This document shows, piece by piece, positions 1 to 11,130 of a stretch of 64,000 bases of DNA (positions within the stretch are counted from its first letter, which is position 1; every line of letters starts with the position of its first letter). The stretch is from the NCBI GenBank assembly GCA_029891345.1, contig CM056995.1, forward strand, positions 211,495,047-211,559,046. The letters run 5' to 3'. The stretch comes from Dryococelus australis. Taxonomy: Eukaryota > Arthropoda > Insecta > Phasmatodea > Phasmatidae. Under the pieces are notes generated by a model, which was not told where the DNA came from, did not search any database, and saw only the letters and a list, made by a program, of their open reading frames with translations. A program made the translations under genes and the position numbers.

Positions 1-828
1 TGCTGAAGGGATAGAATAAAAGTGTCCTATCTCCAAACAGTGAGGTCGGATATTTTCGACTCAAACATGATGTTGCAGTGCATTACGCATATGCATATAA
101 ATTGCCTTTGTGTAAAAATAATTCTTTCTATAAACCATCTACTATGAACGAACGTGACATATAACTCTTTTAGTTTTTACTTTTTCGATACTCCGATTAC
201 TTTATTTTCTGCAACTTGTGAAATTTGCTCTAATATAGCCCTTTTTATTATTTATTATTGTATATTAATAAGAATTTTACCTAATTTTTTAAAACAGGCA
301 TTCCTAATTTTAGTTTTCGTTAATGGCATGTAAAAATCTCATTCTTCTGCATAAACTTGTTTGACTTCTATTTGCTGTCGCATTGACCTCTAAAACAGCT
401 TTAAATGATGCCCTTTATGGCCCTCTTAAGGAAGAGAGACGTACTTTACGAACATTAAGGCCTTTTTCTTGAAATTCAAAATCCTGTATTTTTAAACAGG
501 CTAATTTCTTTATGATATTGACTGAAACTGCTTGTAAAGTTTTAAGTCTTTGGGATGTTCAGTTTATAGTGGCCCACATTTCGAATGTATCAATGTGTAG
601 TGGCCAAGCGTCTATTATGGTATAAAGAAAGAAAGAAAAAATAGCAAAATGAAAATTACTTCTATATAAGGCGTACACTGTTTCGTCCTTTTGAGTTAAG
701 CAGCATTATTGGAAAGAAGAAAGGCTTATCAATCCTTGCTAACTACAGCATACGACGTTCATACACTGGATGCTACTTTAAACGAACAGAATAAAGCGAT
801 AATATGAGATTAAGCTCCAAGCCCACTA
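1..828. other. Gene-free AT-rich sequence
   Basis: I see no coding frame with a recognisable product, no terminal inverted repeats and no tandem repeat beyond short A/T runs. Ordinary intergenic or intronic DNA is the only description supported. Confidence 0.5.
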
Positions 829-1246
829 AAGGCTGTTCGCAGTACACTGAGCACTTTTGAAAGTCCTGCTTAAGATCTACATGTATGCACACTGTGTATT
901 ATTCCGCCTTATGTAAAATTAACACTGCCATGGGCCTCATCGCTTTATTCATGCATCGGTGCAGTAAAACTATGAAATTATTACAAAAGTAAATTTTTAC
1001 CAAATCTGCTCAGTTTTTCACTTTGATGCATTAAAGAACAGAAAGCGGAAGAAATAATTTACAGTATCACATATGTTACCTAACACATTTAATTTGACGT
1101 TAGGCCATGGAACTACTTTCTCTCCATTGTTACCAACTTTACTGAGCGCATGTCATTCACGGCGCCCGTTAAAATATATGCAGGTAGGAGCAGTGACTTT
1201 TTCTAAGTTTTATTTCAAAAGTGCTCACTTCATCGTGAATAGCCTT
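829..1246 (+). mobile_element. MITE family A, full-length copy 1
   Basis: About 418 bp. The left end reads AAGGCTGTTCGC and the right end is its inverted partner GTGAATAGCCTT. Between them lies the family body: a CTGCTTAAGATCTAC block, then CCGCCTTATGTAAAATTAAC, then CCATGGGCCTCATC. The same body recurs in at least six other near-complete copies in this window. The element is flanked by TA, as expected for a Tc1/mariner-type target duplication. There is no transposase. Open frames inside it are fortuitous. The family assignment as a repeat is certain; the superfamily is inferred from the TA flank. Confidence 0.85.
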
Positions 1247-1659
1247 TACCAGAGATGACGTAAGATAGTATTAGAGGCCGTGTCGTAGGAGTATCTTGAG
1301 TTCCAGCTACATTGTCATGCTGTCACCACTAGCGCAAGTGATACCTGCCAGTATTCAAGTGCATCGATGAATGGCTAGTGCTGATAAGACTTAACAGACG
1401 CACTCGTCCAACGACTACCGGCAGTTAACAGATAATGAAGTAAAAAGGTTTCAAGAGAATTAAATGCAATGTAGCTTAGAAACGTACTGTGACTAAAAAC
1501 ATTTGTAAGATAGGACGCCCTTGACCAAAGTACCGTTCGTGTCATTGGGAAAGTTTCAGGAAGGAATTGACTTAACTTGACAGCACCAAGCTTTAAAAAC
1601 GGAACATATGCTCTCACATGATATCACATATCTCTGGCTTAAGAATTAACAACTGCATA

Positions 1660-2080
1660 TAGGCTGTTCACGGCAAATTGAGCAATTTTGAAAGCCCTGC
1701 TTAAAATCTACTTGTACGCACATTGTGTATCCTTCCGCCTTATGTAAAATTAACATTGCCATGGGCATCGTCACTTTATTCATGCATCGGTCAAGTGAAA
1801 CTGTGAAAATATTAGAAAAATAAATACTCTACAAATATGGTCATTTTTACACTTCATGCATTGATAAAAACAGAAAGCGAAAGAAATAATTTTACTTGTC
1901 ACAAATGGTTACATAATGCTTTTAATTCAACGTTAAGATATCTAAACTACTTTCTGTTCATCGTTACCAACTTACTGGGCGCATTTCATTCACTGTGCCC
2001 GTTAAAATATATTCTGGTGGGGGCAGTGACTTTTTCGAAAATTGATTTCAAAAGTGCTCACTTTATCGTGAACAGTCTTT
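1660..2080 (+). mobile_element. MITE family A, full-length copy 2
   Basis: About 421 bp, same orientation as the copy at 829-1246 and about 410 bp from it. The left terminus is AGGCTGTTCACGGC and the right terminus TTTATCGTGAACAGTC. It shares the internal CCGCCTTATGTAAAATTAAC and CCATGGGC blocks with copy 1, with scattered substitutions, so the two are separate insertions or an old duplication. Confidence 0.85.
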
Positions 2081-2713
2081 ACCACCTCGGGTTTTCCTGA
2101 AACTGCCCTATAACAACAAAACCCCACGTCGCCCACGTCCATGGTTGCTCTTATAAGTAATTTATTGTGGAAATGTACTGAAAATAAAATAAAAATCGCC
2201 CATTGCTAAGTTTAACTTCGTGCCAAAGATGGACATTTCGAAGGAATGGTTGTCGACCCTCGCTGGGTTGAAATGATGTAATGATCACGATAAATACGCG
2301 ACGGAATGCATCCGTGAAAGATAGGGCAGCATCTCGACAAAAAATTTCCCATGGATGCTAGCCGCCGGACCACAGGCCGGACCACAGAATCCTGTAATCC
2401 TCTGACGAAGATACATGCGTGTGCACTGGGTAGCTTAAATTCTACCCTTTATGCGCATGGCTACACAGCGACGTCAGGTGCATTTGATATTAAAAGGTCG
2501 GCACATTCGTTTGCCTCTTTGAAATGTGTACTGATTGTAGAGGAGAAAGTGAAGTAGTGTGTGCATTTGAGCTGCGTAGATAAATGTGTGCGCAACACTG
2601 AACTGTTTTCTGCTAATAGCACTGTCAAAAACAAAGTGGGTAGGATTTGAAGTTAGAACACTCTTTATGCAAGAAAGTACTTTGAGATGTTTGTACACTT
2701 CCTCTCGCCTAGC

Positions 2714-2965
2714 GGGGCCGCGGTGGTGTAGTAGTTAGACAACTCGTCTCCCACCTAGGTGAACCGGGTTCAATTCCCAGCGGGGTCGCTCCCCGGATTT
2801 TCGTCTCGTCGGCAGCGAGGTCATTACATACGGTGTAAGTTGCACAGGGAAGAGGGATTGGAGAAGGCATGGGAAGGAATCCGCCATGGTATTCGGACCC
2901 ATCCCAGCATTCGCCTGGAGTGAATTTCCTAGTATTTGGGGTATACTGAAGAAAGTGTAATTTCC
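2714..2965 (+). mobile_element. tRNA-derived SINE, subtype 1
   Basis: The head is tRNA-like: a GGGGCCGCGGTGGTG start, a box A-like TGGTGTAGTAGTTAG (about 2723-2737) and a good box B, GGTTCAATTCC (about 2767-2777), spaced as in a tRNA. It continues into CTCCCCGGATTTTCG, which also occurs in the other SINEs of this window, and then into a body that differs from theirs (TCGTCGGCAGCGAGG). RNA polymerase III transcription is inferred from the boxes. It encodes no protein. Confidence 0.75.
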
Positions 2966-3700
2966 CACAGCAAGAAGAATATGCTCAAGTGCTGTCACGA
3001 TAGGGGAGTTTCAAAATGTTTCACAAAACATCTTAACACAAATAGAATATTTAAATTAAAGACAATTGACAGTAATCCAGCCCACCTAATAGCAACATTG
3101 CTTGCATAAATTATACAGATAATAAAACAAATTCTTATTTTATGACATACTACGTATTGTTACGTGCGGTCGCTTCGCCTTCGTGCCCTACCTCTCCGTC
3201 AGTGGAAGTTTTTATAGTGGTCCTCCCCGGATTATTACCGGAACCCGGAAGTGGGGAGGTTCAGTTACCACACGGGCCATGATAGTGCCAACAGGACTGA
3301 CGTCACTTAAGTCTCTGATAGAATGAATGACTTAGAGCCATTGGATGACTTTTCTGATACATCTTCCTCGACGAGACTCGAGGTACGAAGAACCTTCTGG
3401 GTCAGGCTATATCTGTTATATAAGCCGGGAAGAATCTCTACCAGCCATTAGTACCTGGTGTGTGCGATTATTGGAACGATGCACAGTGATCCCAAATAGC
3501 TAGGTGACCGCCAAAATTGCTCGAAATTAAACTTTCACATACAGTTAAAAAGAGGCCAATTTTATTGTCCTGTATTCACTACATAATTCTACAACAATCT
3601 AAACAAATTAGTAGAAATATTATGGTGACTTTAGCACAAGGAAGTATGGTGGTGGAGCAGTGGAGCTGACATGCGCTGTCATTCCAGTCGCCTAGCGGCC

Positions 3701-3830
3701 ATTTTTCCCTCGAAATTCCCATTATTTCCTTAAAATTACCATTTCCCCCTTAAAATTTCCCTTTCATCCCTCAAAATTGCTCGTTTTTCCCTAAAAGAGC
3801 ACCGATCTCCCCCCCCCCCCCCAATTTGCT
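3701..3830. repeat. Short degenerate tandem repeat and C-run
   Basis: A roughly 20-bp unit of the form TTTCCCTTAAAATT is repeated several times with drift. It is followed by an uninterrupted run of about 14 C. No coding potential is evident. The C-run is a likely assembly or sequencing weak point. Confidence 0.55.
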
Positions 3831-3879
3831 AAAAACGAGCACCCGAAAGGCACTTTTCCATACATCGGAAAGATTTAGG

Positions 3880-4440
3880 GGGACCATTTTCGAGGGCATA
3901 GCAGTGGTGGCCATATTGGTTTTATAGGTATAGGATATTCCAAATCGATACAAAGGGTTTAGGATCGGAGTCAGGGCTGATCGTTTACCATCTTGGTTCT
4001 GGCAGCCATCTTGGCAAACAATACTGTATCCATGGGACTTTTGACCTTGGCCTGGTGACCTTTGACATTGAACAAAAAATTGCAATGATCCTGAAACAAA
4101 TTTTAAAAAATCTATAAATCTTCCAAAAATTTATTAAAAGAAATTTCATAAAAATATTTAATATTTATTTTAAAAATTATAGAAAAGTAAAATTCGAATG
4201 TTTGGCTTAGATAGGACAGAGGACCACAGCCGACCAGCCATCATGTTACAAAGGCACTCGACCGCCATTTTGAATCCAAGAGACGGTGACCTTGACCCAT
4301 GAACTTGACCTTGACTCTGTGACCATGACCTTTAACAAAACAAAATTGCAAAATTCTCCAAAGATTCGTAAAAATTTATTTTAAAAAATTATTTTAAAAT
4401 ATCATTTAAAAAAATTACATTTCCGGAGGTTGCACCAGCA
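3880..4440. repeat. Repeat zone with CCATCTTGG and TGACCTTGA motifs
   Basis: CCATCTTGG or CCATATTGG occurs repeatedly, with a cluster of TGACCTTGR and TGACCTTTGAC words at about 4042-4066, 4287-4295 and 4306-4314. TGACCTTGA is the reverse complement of the half-site bound by FTZ-F1 and ERR-type nuclear receptors. Such words also arise in simple diverged repeats, so regulation is only a possibility. No gene is visible. Confidence 0.45.
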
Positions 4441-4614
4441 CGATGTCCAGCAGACGATTGACCCTGCTCTAATCAATCACATCGGTTAATTAGTCGGCAG
4501 GCTTCTACTGATTAATCACATTTGTTCGACCCCCTAACCACCTCACGCCTCTCCAACGTTCATTCAACCATATGCAACCATCTTGGTTATTTTTCAATTG
4601 ACATTTGTTTTCAT

Positions 4615-5760
4615 TTTCTATGCCTAGGTGGCGCTAGAATATTATTTTCCGATTTAATTTTGTACTTTTCGTTTGCCATTTATTTACGTCGCTGTAGTAT
4701 GTCTCTCGCATATGGTCGATGCACCATATTCGAGTGAGTGAAGAGTGAAGAGATTTGGGCGGCTCTTAACATCGAGATCTTAAGAGCCAGAGAGGGTGAA
4801 GCAAGGTGAGTATGGAGCAGCACGAGTAAGCAAAGGGTAAAATGGAAGATACCCGTGAAAACCCGCCGACCAGCGGCATCGTCTGGCATGATTCCCACAT
4901 GCGAAAATCCGGGAGTAACCAGGCCCGGGATTGAACCCGGTTCGCCTTGGTGGGAGGCGAGCAGGTTAACCGCTCAGCCACCATGGCCCCACACTACCTT
5001 CGATTTCATATGTTTACTTTTTTATGACATAGGTGACACTAGTGTGTTAATGATCGATTTCACCGCTAGAGGAGTTGCCGTTCTCTCTTGCATACGTTCA
5101 TGTCATTTAGTTTGTTTTTTTTCGTTTGTCTTTTGTTTACATTGCTGGAGTTTGTCTCCCACCTTCGTTCTACTGCCATCTTGTTTTTTCGTTTGTCATT
5201 TGTTTGCATATCTGTAGGTGATCAACTCGGATCCAGTTTTAAAATAGACGTTGCTAGTGTACTATTGATCGATTTAGCCGTAAGGTGGCACCCACATTGG
5301 ATTATATTTTTCTAAAGGTAGCACTAGTGTATTAATTTTCGATTTTGTTACCAGGCAAGCTATCGATTTAGCCACCAGGTGGCAACTATAATTGTTTACA
5401 TTTTTAAAGTATAGGCGATGCTGTCTGCACCTGCCATATTGGATTCAATTTCCATCACATAGGTAGTGCTAATTTCTCGATTTAGCCACCGGGCAAAATT
5501 GCCGAGACAAACATTGTCTCATGCTCTGCCATACCATGTTCAACGTCTTTGGTTTAGTTTTTTCCTTAGTTGATTCCTTTCATTCTCTATAACTCATTGT
5601 TTATTTTGTCACCACGATTTAGTCACATGAGCTCCAACCACCATCTTACATTGTATTCATGCTCTGCCATTCCACCTCGATTTAGTAGCCTACTGATTAC
5701 AAAGTCCTCTCGAACTGCCATCTTGGATTAAATCACTTCTCTGCAATATATAATTATGTC
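4615..5760. repeat. Diverged repeat array with CTCF-like AGGTGGCGCT motifs
   Basis: A block of the form AGGTGGCGCTAG, then TGTATTAAT, then a CGATTTAGCCACC word recurs with drift at about 4626, 5030, 5315 and 5459. A separate CCACCAGGTGGCA lies at 5372-5384. The array is interrupted at 4735-4989 by a SINE. AGGTGGCGCT matches the known core of the insect CTCF motif, and CCACCAGGTGGCA the vertebrate form. Whether any is bound is unknown. Open frames here are short and overlap on both strands, which is typical of non-coding repeats. Confidence 0.5.
4735..4989 (-). mobile_element. tRNA-derived SINE, subtype 2, near full length
   Basis: Read on minus, it opens GGGGCCATGGTGGCTGAG, has a box A-like TGGCTGAGCGGTTAAC and a perfect box B (GGTTCAATCCC, about 4927-4940). 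It then runs through CTCCCGGATTTTCGCATG and TGGTCGGCGGGTTTTC to a tail ending near AAGAGATTTGGG. The same body and tail occur at 10951-11130, 31318-31478, 40024-40235 and 40860-41074, so this is a family with a shared 3' end. Confidence 0.75.
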
Positions 5761-6349
5761 ATATGGTCTTGACTTTAACAATCGAAATCCATTTAGTTCG
5801 TCAATTGTGTTTATTAGAAAAATAACTGTGGCATATTAGAGCAACACCAGTCATCCACTCATCTAGAAATTTATGTAGGACATATCTTCGCCATGTACCA
5901 CACTGAAGCAGGTCTGGCCAGGCCCGACTCGACCTTCGCCCTCCCCTCTCTCTAAGACTCAGGGTCAAAATTCTACCACTTCATCAGAAAGTTTTCATGT
6001 CTGTTGCAGCCAACATGTTTAAAATGAATTACAATGTAAATCCATACTTAGTTTTTGTTCAGTTAATTTTAAAATTATACATTTTTTTAACCATATCGTT
6101 GATTGTGCGCATCCAGTGATGAGCCTACAGAAGAAATAGTTAAGTAGTAACTTTCAAATGATTGTATTTTGACACATCATTTTATTTTATTATTTTGCTC
6201 ATCTACTATACCACCATGTAGCAACAAACATATAAACCAATGCTATCATATTATCTATATCAGGGAAGTAGTTATGCGAGGACAATGTACACCACCAACG
6301 AGAAATAATAAAAATTCGTTGAAATCATATATATATTAACACTCGAATT
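5760..6349. other. Gene-free stretch
   Basis: AT-rich, with no recognisable coding segment, terminal repeat or tandem repeat. It separates the CTCF-like repeat array from the Tc1-like element. Confidence 0.45.
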
Positions 6350-6352
6350 AGT

Positions 6353-7450
6353 TTATTATTATGACCACCTGCTAGTATCCAGAGTAACCACCCTCCCCCT
6401 CAATGGACAGCAGCTAGGCGTGCTAACAATGACTCATTCAGATGCTGATAGGTTCCCACAGGTATCTGGAGCCACGACGCCTGCAGTCTGTCCCACAACT
6501 GTTGAAGAGTGTGTGGAGGAGGAGACAGACAACAAACACGACGATCGATGCAGTCACACAGATGTTTAATTGAATTGAAATTGGGGCTATTTAGGGACCA
6601 GGGAAGAACTTTGAAGTCTTGATCATGCTCTTCCAGCCATGTGCGGACACTTCTAGCCATGTTGCAAGGCGCATTATTGTGCTGGAAGATCCCATCCTCC
6701 CGAGGAAAGACAATCATCATGTACGCGTAGACGTGATCGCCGAGCATGGATTCGTAACCAAATCGATCAAGAGTGCCTTCGATGACGGGACCTAGAGTAT
6801 ACCACGAGAACATTCCCCAGACCATATCACTGCCCCCATCGCCTTGTGTTCGTACAGCAAAGGATGCAGGGTGTCGGTGCTCCGATGTTTCTCGCCGGAC
6901 ACACTGACGTCCATCCATTCTATGCAGCTGAAACTGTGACTCGTCGGAGAAGGTTAGCCGTCGCCAATAAGCAGCGGTCTAGTCACCATAATATCGAGCA
7001 AATTCCAGTCATTTTCGTCGATGCACCTGTGGTACCATGGGTGCAGTCACCTTCCATCTACTCCAAAGCACCATTCGCAGAAGAGTTCGCTAAAGTGTTG
7101 CAGTGGATGCCCCTGGTTTATTTGGATGGTGAACTGTTCCATTGTAAGCCTATCGGTTGGCCTTCATGCACCATCGTAGTCGACATTCACCTCGAATATC
7201 AATGGCACGTGCAGCTCCGCAATTACCACGATGGTTATTCCCACTGGGGCCATTAGTCCACTCACGATACACCTTTACCACAGAGGCATGTGAACTTCTC
7301 ACAAACACAGCTGTTTCCGAAATTCTATCCCCTTTGGACCGAAAGACGATGTTCATCCCGTTTTGCAACTTAGTTAAATCGCTTCTCTTATCCCCATGAC
7401 AGGGCTACGTGCTGCACATGGCACTTCTAGGAGGTGACCATTATTATGTG
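6353..7450 (-). mobile_element. Tc1-like DNA transposon, degenerate
   Basis: About 1.1 kb. The ends are imperfect inverted repeats: ATGACCACCTGCTAG on the left (about 6361-6375) against the complement of CTAGGAGGTGACCAT on the right (about 7428-7442). Between them is one transposase coding region on minus, broken in frame. Length and layout are normal for a Tc1-family element. The exact ends are uncertain by about 10 bp. Confidence 0.75.
6400..7368 (-). pseudogene. Tc1-like transposase, inactivated
   Basis: This is a cut-and-paste transposase of the Tc1 family. The N-terminal helix-turn-helix part is at about 7368-7150 (SETAVFVRSSHASVVKVYREW). The catalytic domain follows on a different frame at about 6960-6400. 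The first acidic residue survives in FSDESQFQLHR (about 6950). The second catalytic Asp has become Asn, in FQHNNAPCN (about 6672-6690). The Glu of the third motif has become Lys, in SPNFNSIKHLCD (about 6560-6600). At least one frameshift lies between the two domains near 6960-7150. With two of three catalytic residues changed and the frame broken, activity is excluded. Other Tc1 copies in this genome may be intact. Confidence 0.85.
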
Positions 7451-8061
7451 ATTCGACTATATACATGCATACTGCAGACTACAAACATAAAAACAGAATC
7501 CTTACATTCTCCACACCATTCGCATAGTGTCTTTACAGCAGTATGCTCACTTTTCACATAGCGAATATAATCTGTTTACATGCAGCTAAAGACAGTCTAT
7601 GCTGGCAAGCATCCAACCAGAACCCATGACAATATAATCTTCTTTGCAACAAAGTTTTTCTTTCAAGGCCTCTACAGCCCCTAGAATTCTATCAACCTTG
7701 TACAGTGCTTCAATCGCAGTCTTAAATACTCGTCAACTGATCACTTCATCCAAAGTTTGTGGCTTTTAGTATGTACACTCCAGCCAAACATTATATTTTA
7801 TGGGACCTTCTTCGATTTATTGTGCAATTCACTGATTATCCTTTGATTAATGTTCTCAAGGTATGTACATATGTTTTTTGTACATACTAAGTTATTCCCA
7901 ATTAAGTTCCCTTGAATGCAGATTGTTTAAGGTGAAATCTATTCGATCTTTCATGCTTCCTTGCATCTTGTCTGTATGAAAAATATATCTTGTCAGAGTA
8001 ACAGCAACGAAGTCTTGATGAAGCCATCTATAACAGTACTGCTGTAGGTGACCCATCTGAT

Positions 8062-8215
8062 GAAGTCGATGGCATTGTTGGCATCATGCCCGAATAAGTC
8101 GATGGTACTGTCGGCATCATGTCTGAAGAAGTCGATGGCACTGTTGGCGTCATGCACGAAAAAGTCGATGACACTGTTGGCGTCATGCCTGTAGAAGTCG
8201 ATGGCAGTACTGCCT
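8062..8215. repeat. 33-bp tandem repeat in left arm of foldback element
   Basis: Between four and five units of the form AGTCGATGGCACTGTTGGC plus a 14-bp remainder follow each other at exact 33-bp spacing. Since 33 is 11 codons, the unit could once have been translated. The mirrored block in the right arm (about 9170-9400) reads as 11- to 13-residue repeats ending in acidic and Phe-Phe residues (for example HYADNAIDFF, HDAESTFEFF). Confidence 0.7.
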
Positions 8216-9399
8216 CAGTACTGTTGCTGGACCCGCAACCTTTCTCTCCATAATATTATCTAACTGTGTTTACAAGCTGAGATGATGTATGTCACATCTG
8301 CTGCTATCAAACCAAGGCTCTCAGCTGATCCCCCCAGGCACCAACTGCTTATAATATACATGTATGCAAGCCCTATGACATCATGGTGACATTGAAAAAA
8401 CCATATTACACCAATCAGCACTGAGTGCACCACAATTAGCATTGCAATCAGAATCACAATCAGCACAGCATACACCACAATCAGCACCGCGCACATGGCA
8501 ATCAGCATTGCGCAAACAGTAATCAACATCTCAGGACTTAGTTGGCAGGAGTCAGTTGTCCGGACTCAGTCTACAGGAGTAAAGCATATGAATTCATGTA
8601 TGCTTGAAGACGATACTAAAACACTGTCGATGTGAAATACATTGTGACATGTGGCATAATCAGTGGAATCAATACCATTAGATGAAGTAAAAGGTATTGG
8701 AGTCAACACTTGTTGCATTGATGGGTACTGATTCCACTGATTTTGGCATTTGCCATATACCATTCGTAAACATTACTCCTGCAGACTGACTCCTGCCGAC
8801 TGACTCCTGTCAACTGACTCCTGCAGTGCTGATTGTGGTGTGTGCGGTGGTGCTTACGGTGCTGATTGTGGTGCATGCATTGCTTATTGCAGTGCATGCA
8901 GTGCTGACTGATTGTGGTGCATGTAGTGATGATTGCAGTGCTTGTGGTGCATGTATTGCTGATTGGTGTAATATGATTGGTTCAGTGTCAACATGATGTC
9001 ATAAGACTAGCATACATTTATATTATAAGCAGTTGGTAAAAAAGGGGAGGGGGTTAGCTGAAAGGCTCATTTTGACAGCGGCTGATGTGAAAGATACATC
9101 ATCTCAGCTTGTAAAAGCAATTAGAAAAGATTACGGAGACATAGGTTGCAGGTCCAGCAACAGTATCTACAGCAGTACTGCCATTTACCTCTTCGGACAT
9201 TATGCCGACAATGCTATCGACTTCTTCAGATGGGTCAACAACAGCAGTGTCTCCACCGACTTCTTCAGGCATGATGCCGAAAGTACCTTCGAATTCTTCG
9301 GATTGGTCAATAGAGCAGTGCCACCACTGACTTCTTCTGGTATAATGCCGATAGCACCTTCGCGACTCTTTTGGACGAGTTACCTACAGCAGTGCCATT

Positions 9400-9660
9400 A
9401 TCGATGACTTCGTCAAGGCTTCATTGCTGTTACTGTGACAAGATATATGCCTGCAACCAAGATGCAAGGAAGTGTGAAAGAACTACTTGTATGAAGGTAT
9501 CTTCATGTGCTATGCAACGTCGTGTCAAGTGGAAAAACCTGTTCAAACGAGGTATAAGCTGAAGAGACATAGTAAGAACTGTAAAGGTAGAGATCCTGCA
9601 GCTAGAAAACGCCCTGTACTAGCTGTTGGCGAAACCACATCGAATGGTTTATACCTTAAA
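9400..9660 (+). pseudogene. Zinc-finger-like coding remnant in right foldback arm
   Basis: Frame fragments read CCYCDKIYACNQDARKCERTTC near 9424-9490. After a frame change they read YKLKRHSKNC near 9552-9585. Both resemble C2H2/C2HC fingers with drifted ligands. A similar LKRH-x3-C end occurs at about 24872-24892 next to the module array, hinting at related source proteins. The remnant has frameshifts and no clear start. The assignment rests on Cys/His spacing alone, and a DNA-binding role for the ancestral element protein is inference. Confidence 0.35.
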
Positions 9661-10699
9661 CAATGAGCATTCAAGGGAACTTTATAAAATTATGTGATTG
9701 GAAATAACTTAGTAGGTACAAAAACTATATATACCTTGACCATATTAAGCAAAGGATAATAATTCAATTAACAGAATAAGTCGAAGTAGGTCTAATAAAA
9801 CATAATGTTTGGCTGGAGTGTACGTACGAAAAGCCACAACCTTTGGATGAAGCCATTAGTCTGCAAGCATTTAAGACTGCAAATTAAGCATCGTACAATG
9901 TTGATAGCATTCTAGGAGCTGTAGAGGTGTAGATTCCTTGAAAGAAATACTTTATGGCGAAGAATATTATATTGCCAAGGATTCAGGTTGGATGCTTGCT
10001 AGCATAGACTGACTTGAGCTGCGTATAAAAAGACAATATTCATGAAAACTACCAATTCCTTCTATTATTATGAAAACTTGTTCATATCAAATTTTCCCTT
10101 CGGTGATTCGTTGTAGTTAGGTTGCCACATTAGGCTAGCCAGTATGAAATTAGCCCGGAAAAATACAGAGTGTCGTGTGTTGGTAGGGCCCTTACGTTGT
10201 AATTGCCAGTCTGAAATAAAGTGATAGAACTCTCGTGTAACAGTTACTATGTGTGTATGTTTGTGGGTTGCAGAGAAAAAGGCGATGACCTTTAGTAGGA
10301 CTTTATTCAAAAATTCCAATACCATCGACACTCGTTTACTTAGTTTTCCAATCTCAACATGGGTAAAACGTACAGGTATGAAATCTTAAACTTAACGTTA
10401 TAACCTACCATGCGTGCTGACCATTTCTCAGAAACAACGTGCCCGGTCTGAGAGGGCTCGACGTTAAAGGACTTACCATCAGGAAGTTCACGTCAGGCAG
10501 GAACACAAAATACAGGATGTGTCTAAATATCCATTACACACTGTAAGGGCTTGTAGTGGGGACAGATACGGTTACATTTTGCATAAGAACTTATGTGCGG
10601 AAACGTACCGTTTCCCTGCGACAGACAAAACACCACCACATCACATGTTAACCTCTCCCACGTCTGCAACAAACTGTACGTTCTTATTCTTCAGGGTCC

Positions 10700-10955
10700 A
10701 CTTACAAGAAGGGCTCGATGTGACGACCAGCGACATCTACACAAACACGGTACCTACGTACCATGTTCTGGTACACACGATCACCAATACCTGGAAGTCC
10801 AAGATCCGCCGCAGCTGTAATCCACGCCAGCAGGTCTTCCTCTGATTCCACAGGGGTCTCGTACATCATGTGGTCTCACAGGAAGTAGTCTAGCGGAGTC
10901 AAGTCGGGTGAACGTGCAGGCCAAGCAATCGGGCCACCTCGACCTATCCACCGGA
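10700..10955 (-). pseudogene. Mariner-like transposase, C-terminal fragment
   Basis: Read on minus from about 10955, the fragment begins RWIGRGGPIAWPARSPDL and continues through TPLDYFL, a stop codon where a Trp is usual, then YETPVESEEDL, PGIGDRVYQNMVRR and GRHIEPFL before a terminal stop. RSPDLTPLDY (about 10880-10917) carries the third acidic catalytic residue of an IS630/Tc1/mariner-type DDE domain. This C-terminal block is widespread in insect genomes. The first two catalytic motifs are absent because the upstream side is replaced by a SINE tail from about 10951. Non-functional. Confidence 0.75.
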
Positions 10956-11130
10956 TTTTCGCAAGTGGGAATCGTGTCGGACGATGCCGTTGGCCGGCGG
11001 GTTTCCTCGGGGATCTCCTATTTCCCCCGCCCCTTCATTCCGGCGCCGATTTATATTCTCTTCAATCACCCTCATCGTTCTCAAGACGTCGCTGTTAAGG
11101 GCCGCCCAAATCTCTTCACTCACTTCACTC
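10951..11130 (+). mobile_element. SINE subtype 2, 5'-truncated
   Basis: Starts within GGATTTTCGCAAGTGGGA and continues through GGCCGGCGGGTTTCCTCGG to a CCGCCCAAATCTCTTCACT tail. The tRNA-like head is missing, as expected for a 5'-truncated retroposed copy. It abuts the mariner-like transposase fragment. Confidence 0.65.

Larger units (their letters stand above)
7553..10048. mobile_element. Foldback element with about 1.1-kb inverted arms
   Basis: The left arm (7553 to about 8690) and right arm (about 8690 to 10048) are inverted copies. Matching pairs include the outer CAGTCTATGCT words near 7592 and 10002, the TTTGGCTGGAGTGTAC words near 7790 and 9815, and the CCAGCAACAG words near 8228 and 9152. 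TGGTGTAATATGATTGG near 8965 mirrors ACCAATCAGCAC at 8412. The near-mirror axis is close to 8690. Each arm carries tandem repeats: 33-bp units at 8062-8215, 21-bp units around 8410-8530 and 8820-8960, and short CTGACTCCTGC units at 8775-8825. Foldback and Galileo elements of Drosophila are known to have this architecture. I see no intact transposase, and kinship to those families is only by structure. Confidence 0.75.

Noticed and set aside
1073-2100. Open frames of 60-90 codons at 1073-1258 and 1837-2100, and the similar one at 33233-33421
   Set aside because: They lie inside MITE family A copies and resemble each other only because the DNA repeats. There is no start context or domain, and the frames are not kept in other copies.
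3158-3600. Possible solo LTR (TGTTACGTGCGG start, TATATAAG near 3417, initiator-like sequence 30 bp on)
   Set aside because: I could not find a matching CA end with a target duplication or a second copy in the window, so the limits and nature cannot be supported.
5088-5315. Hydrophobic frames near 4855-5315
   Set aside because: They span SINE and low-complexity TTTGTTT repeat sequence. Overlapping frames on the same strand give equally hydrophobic, unrelated products.
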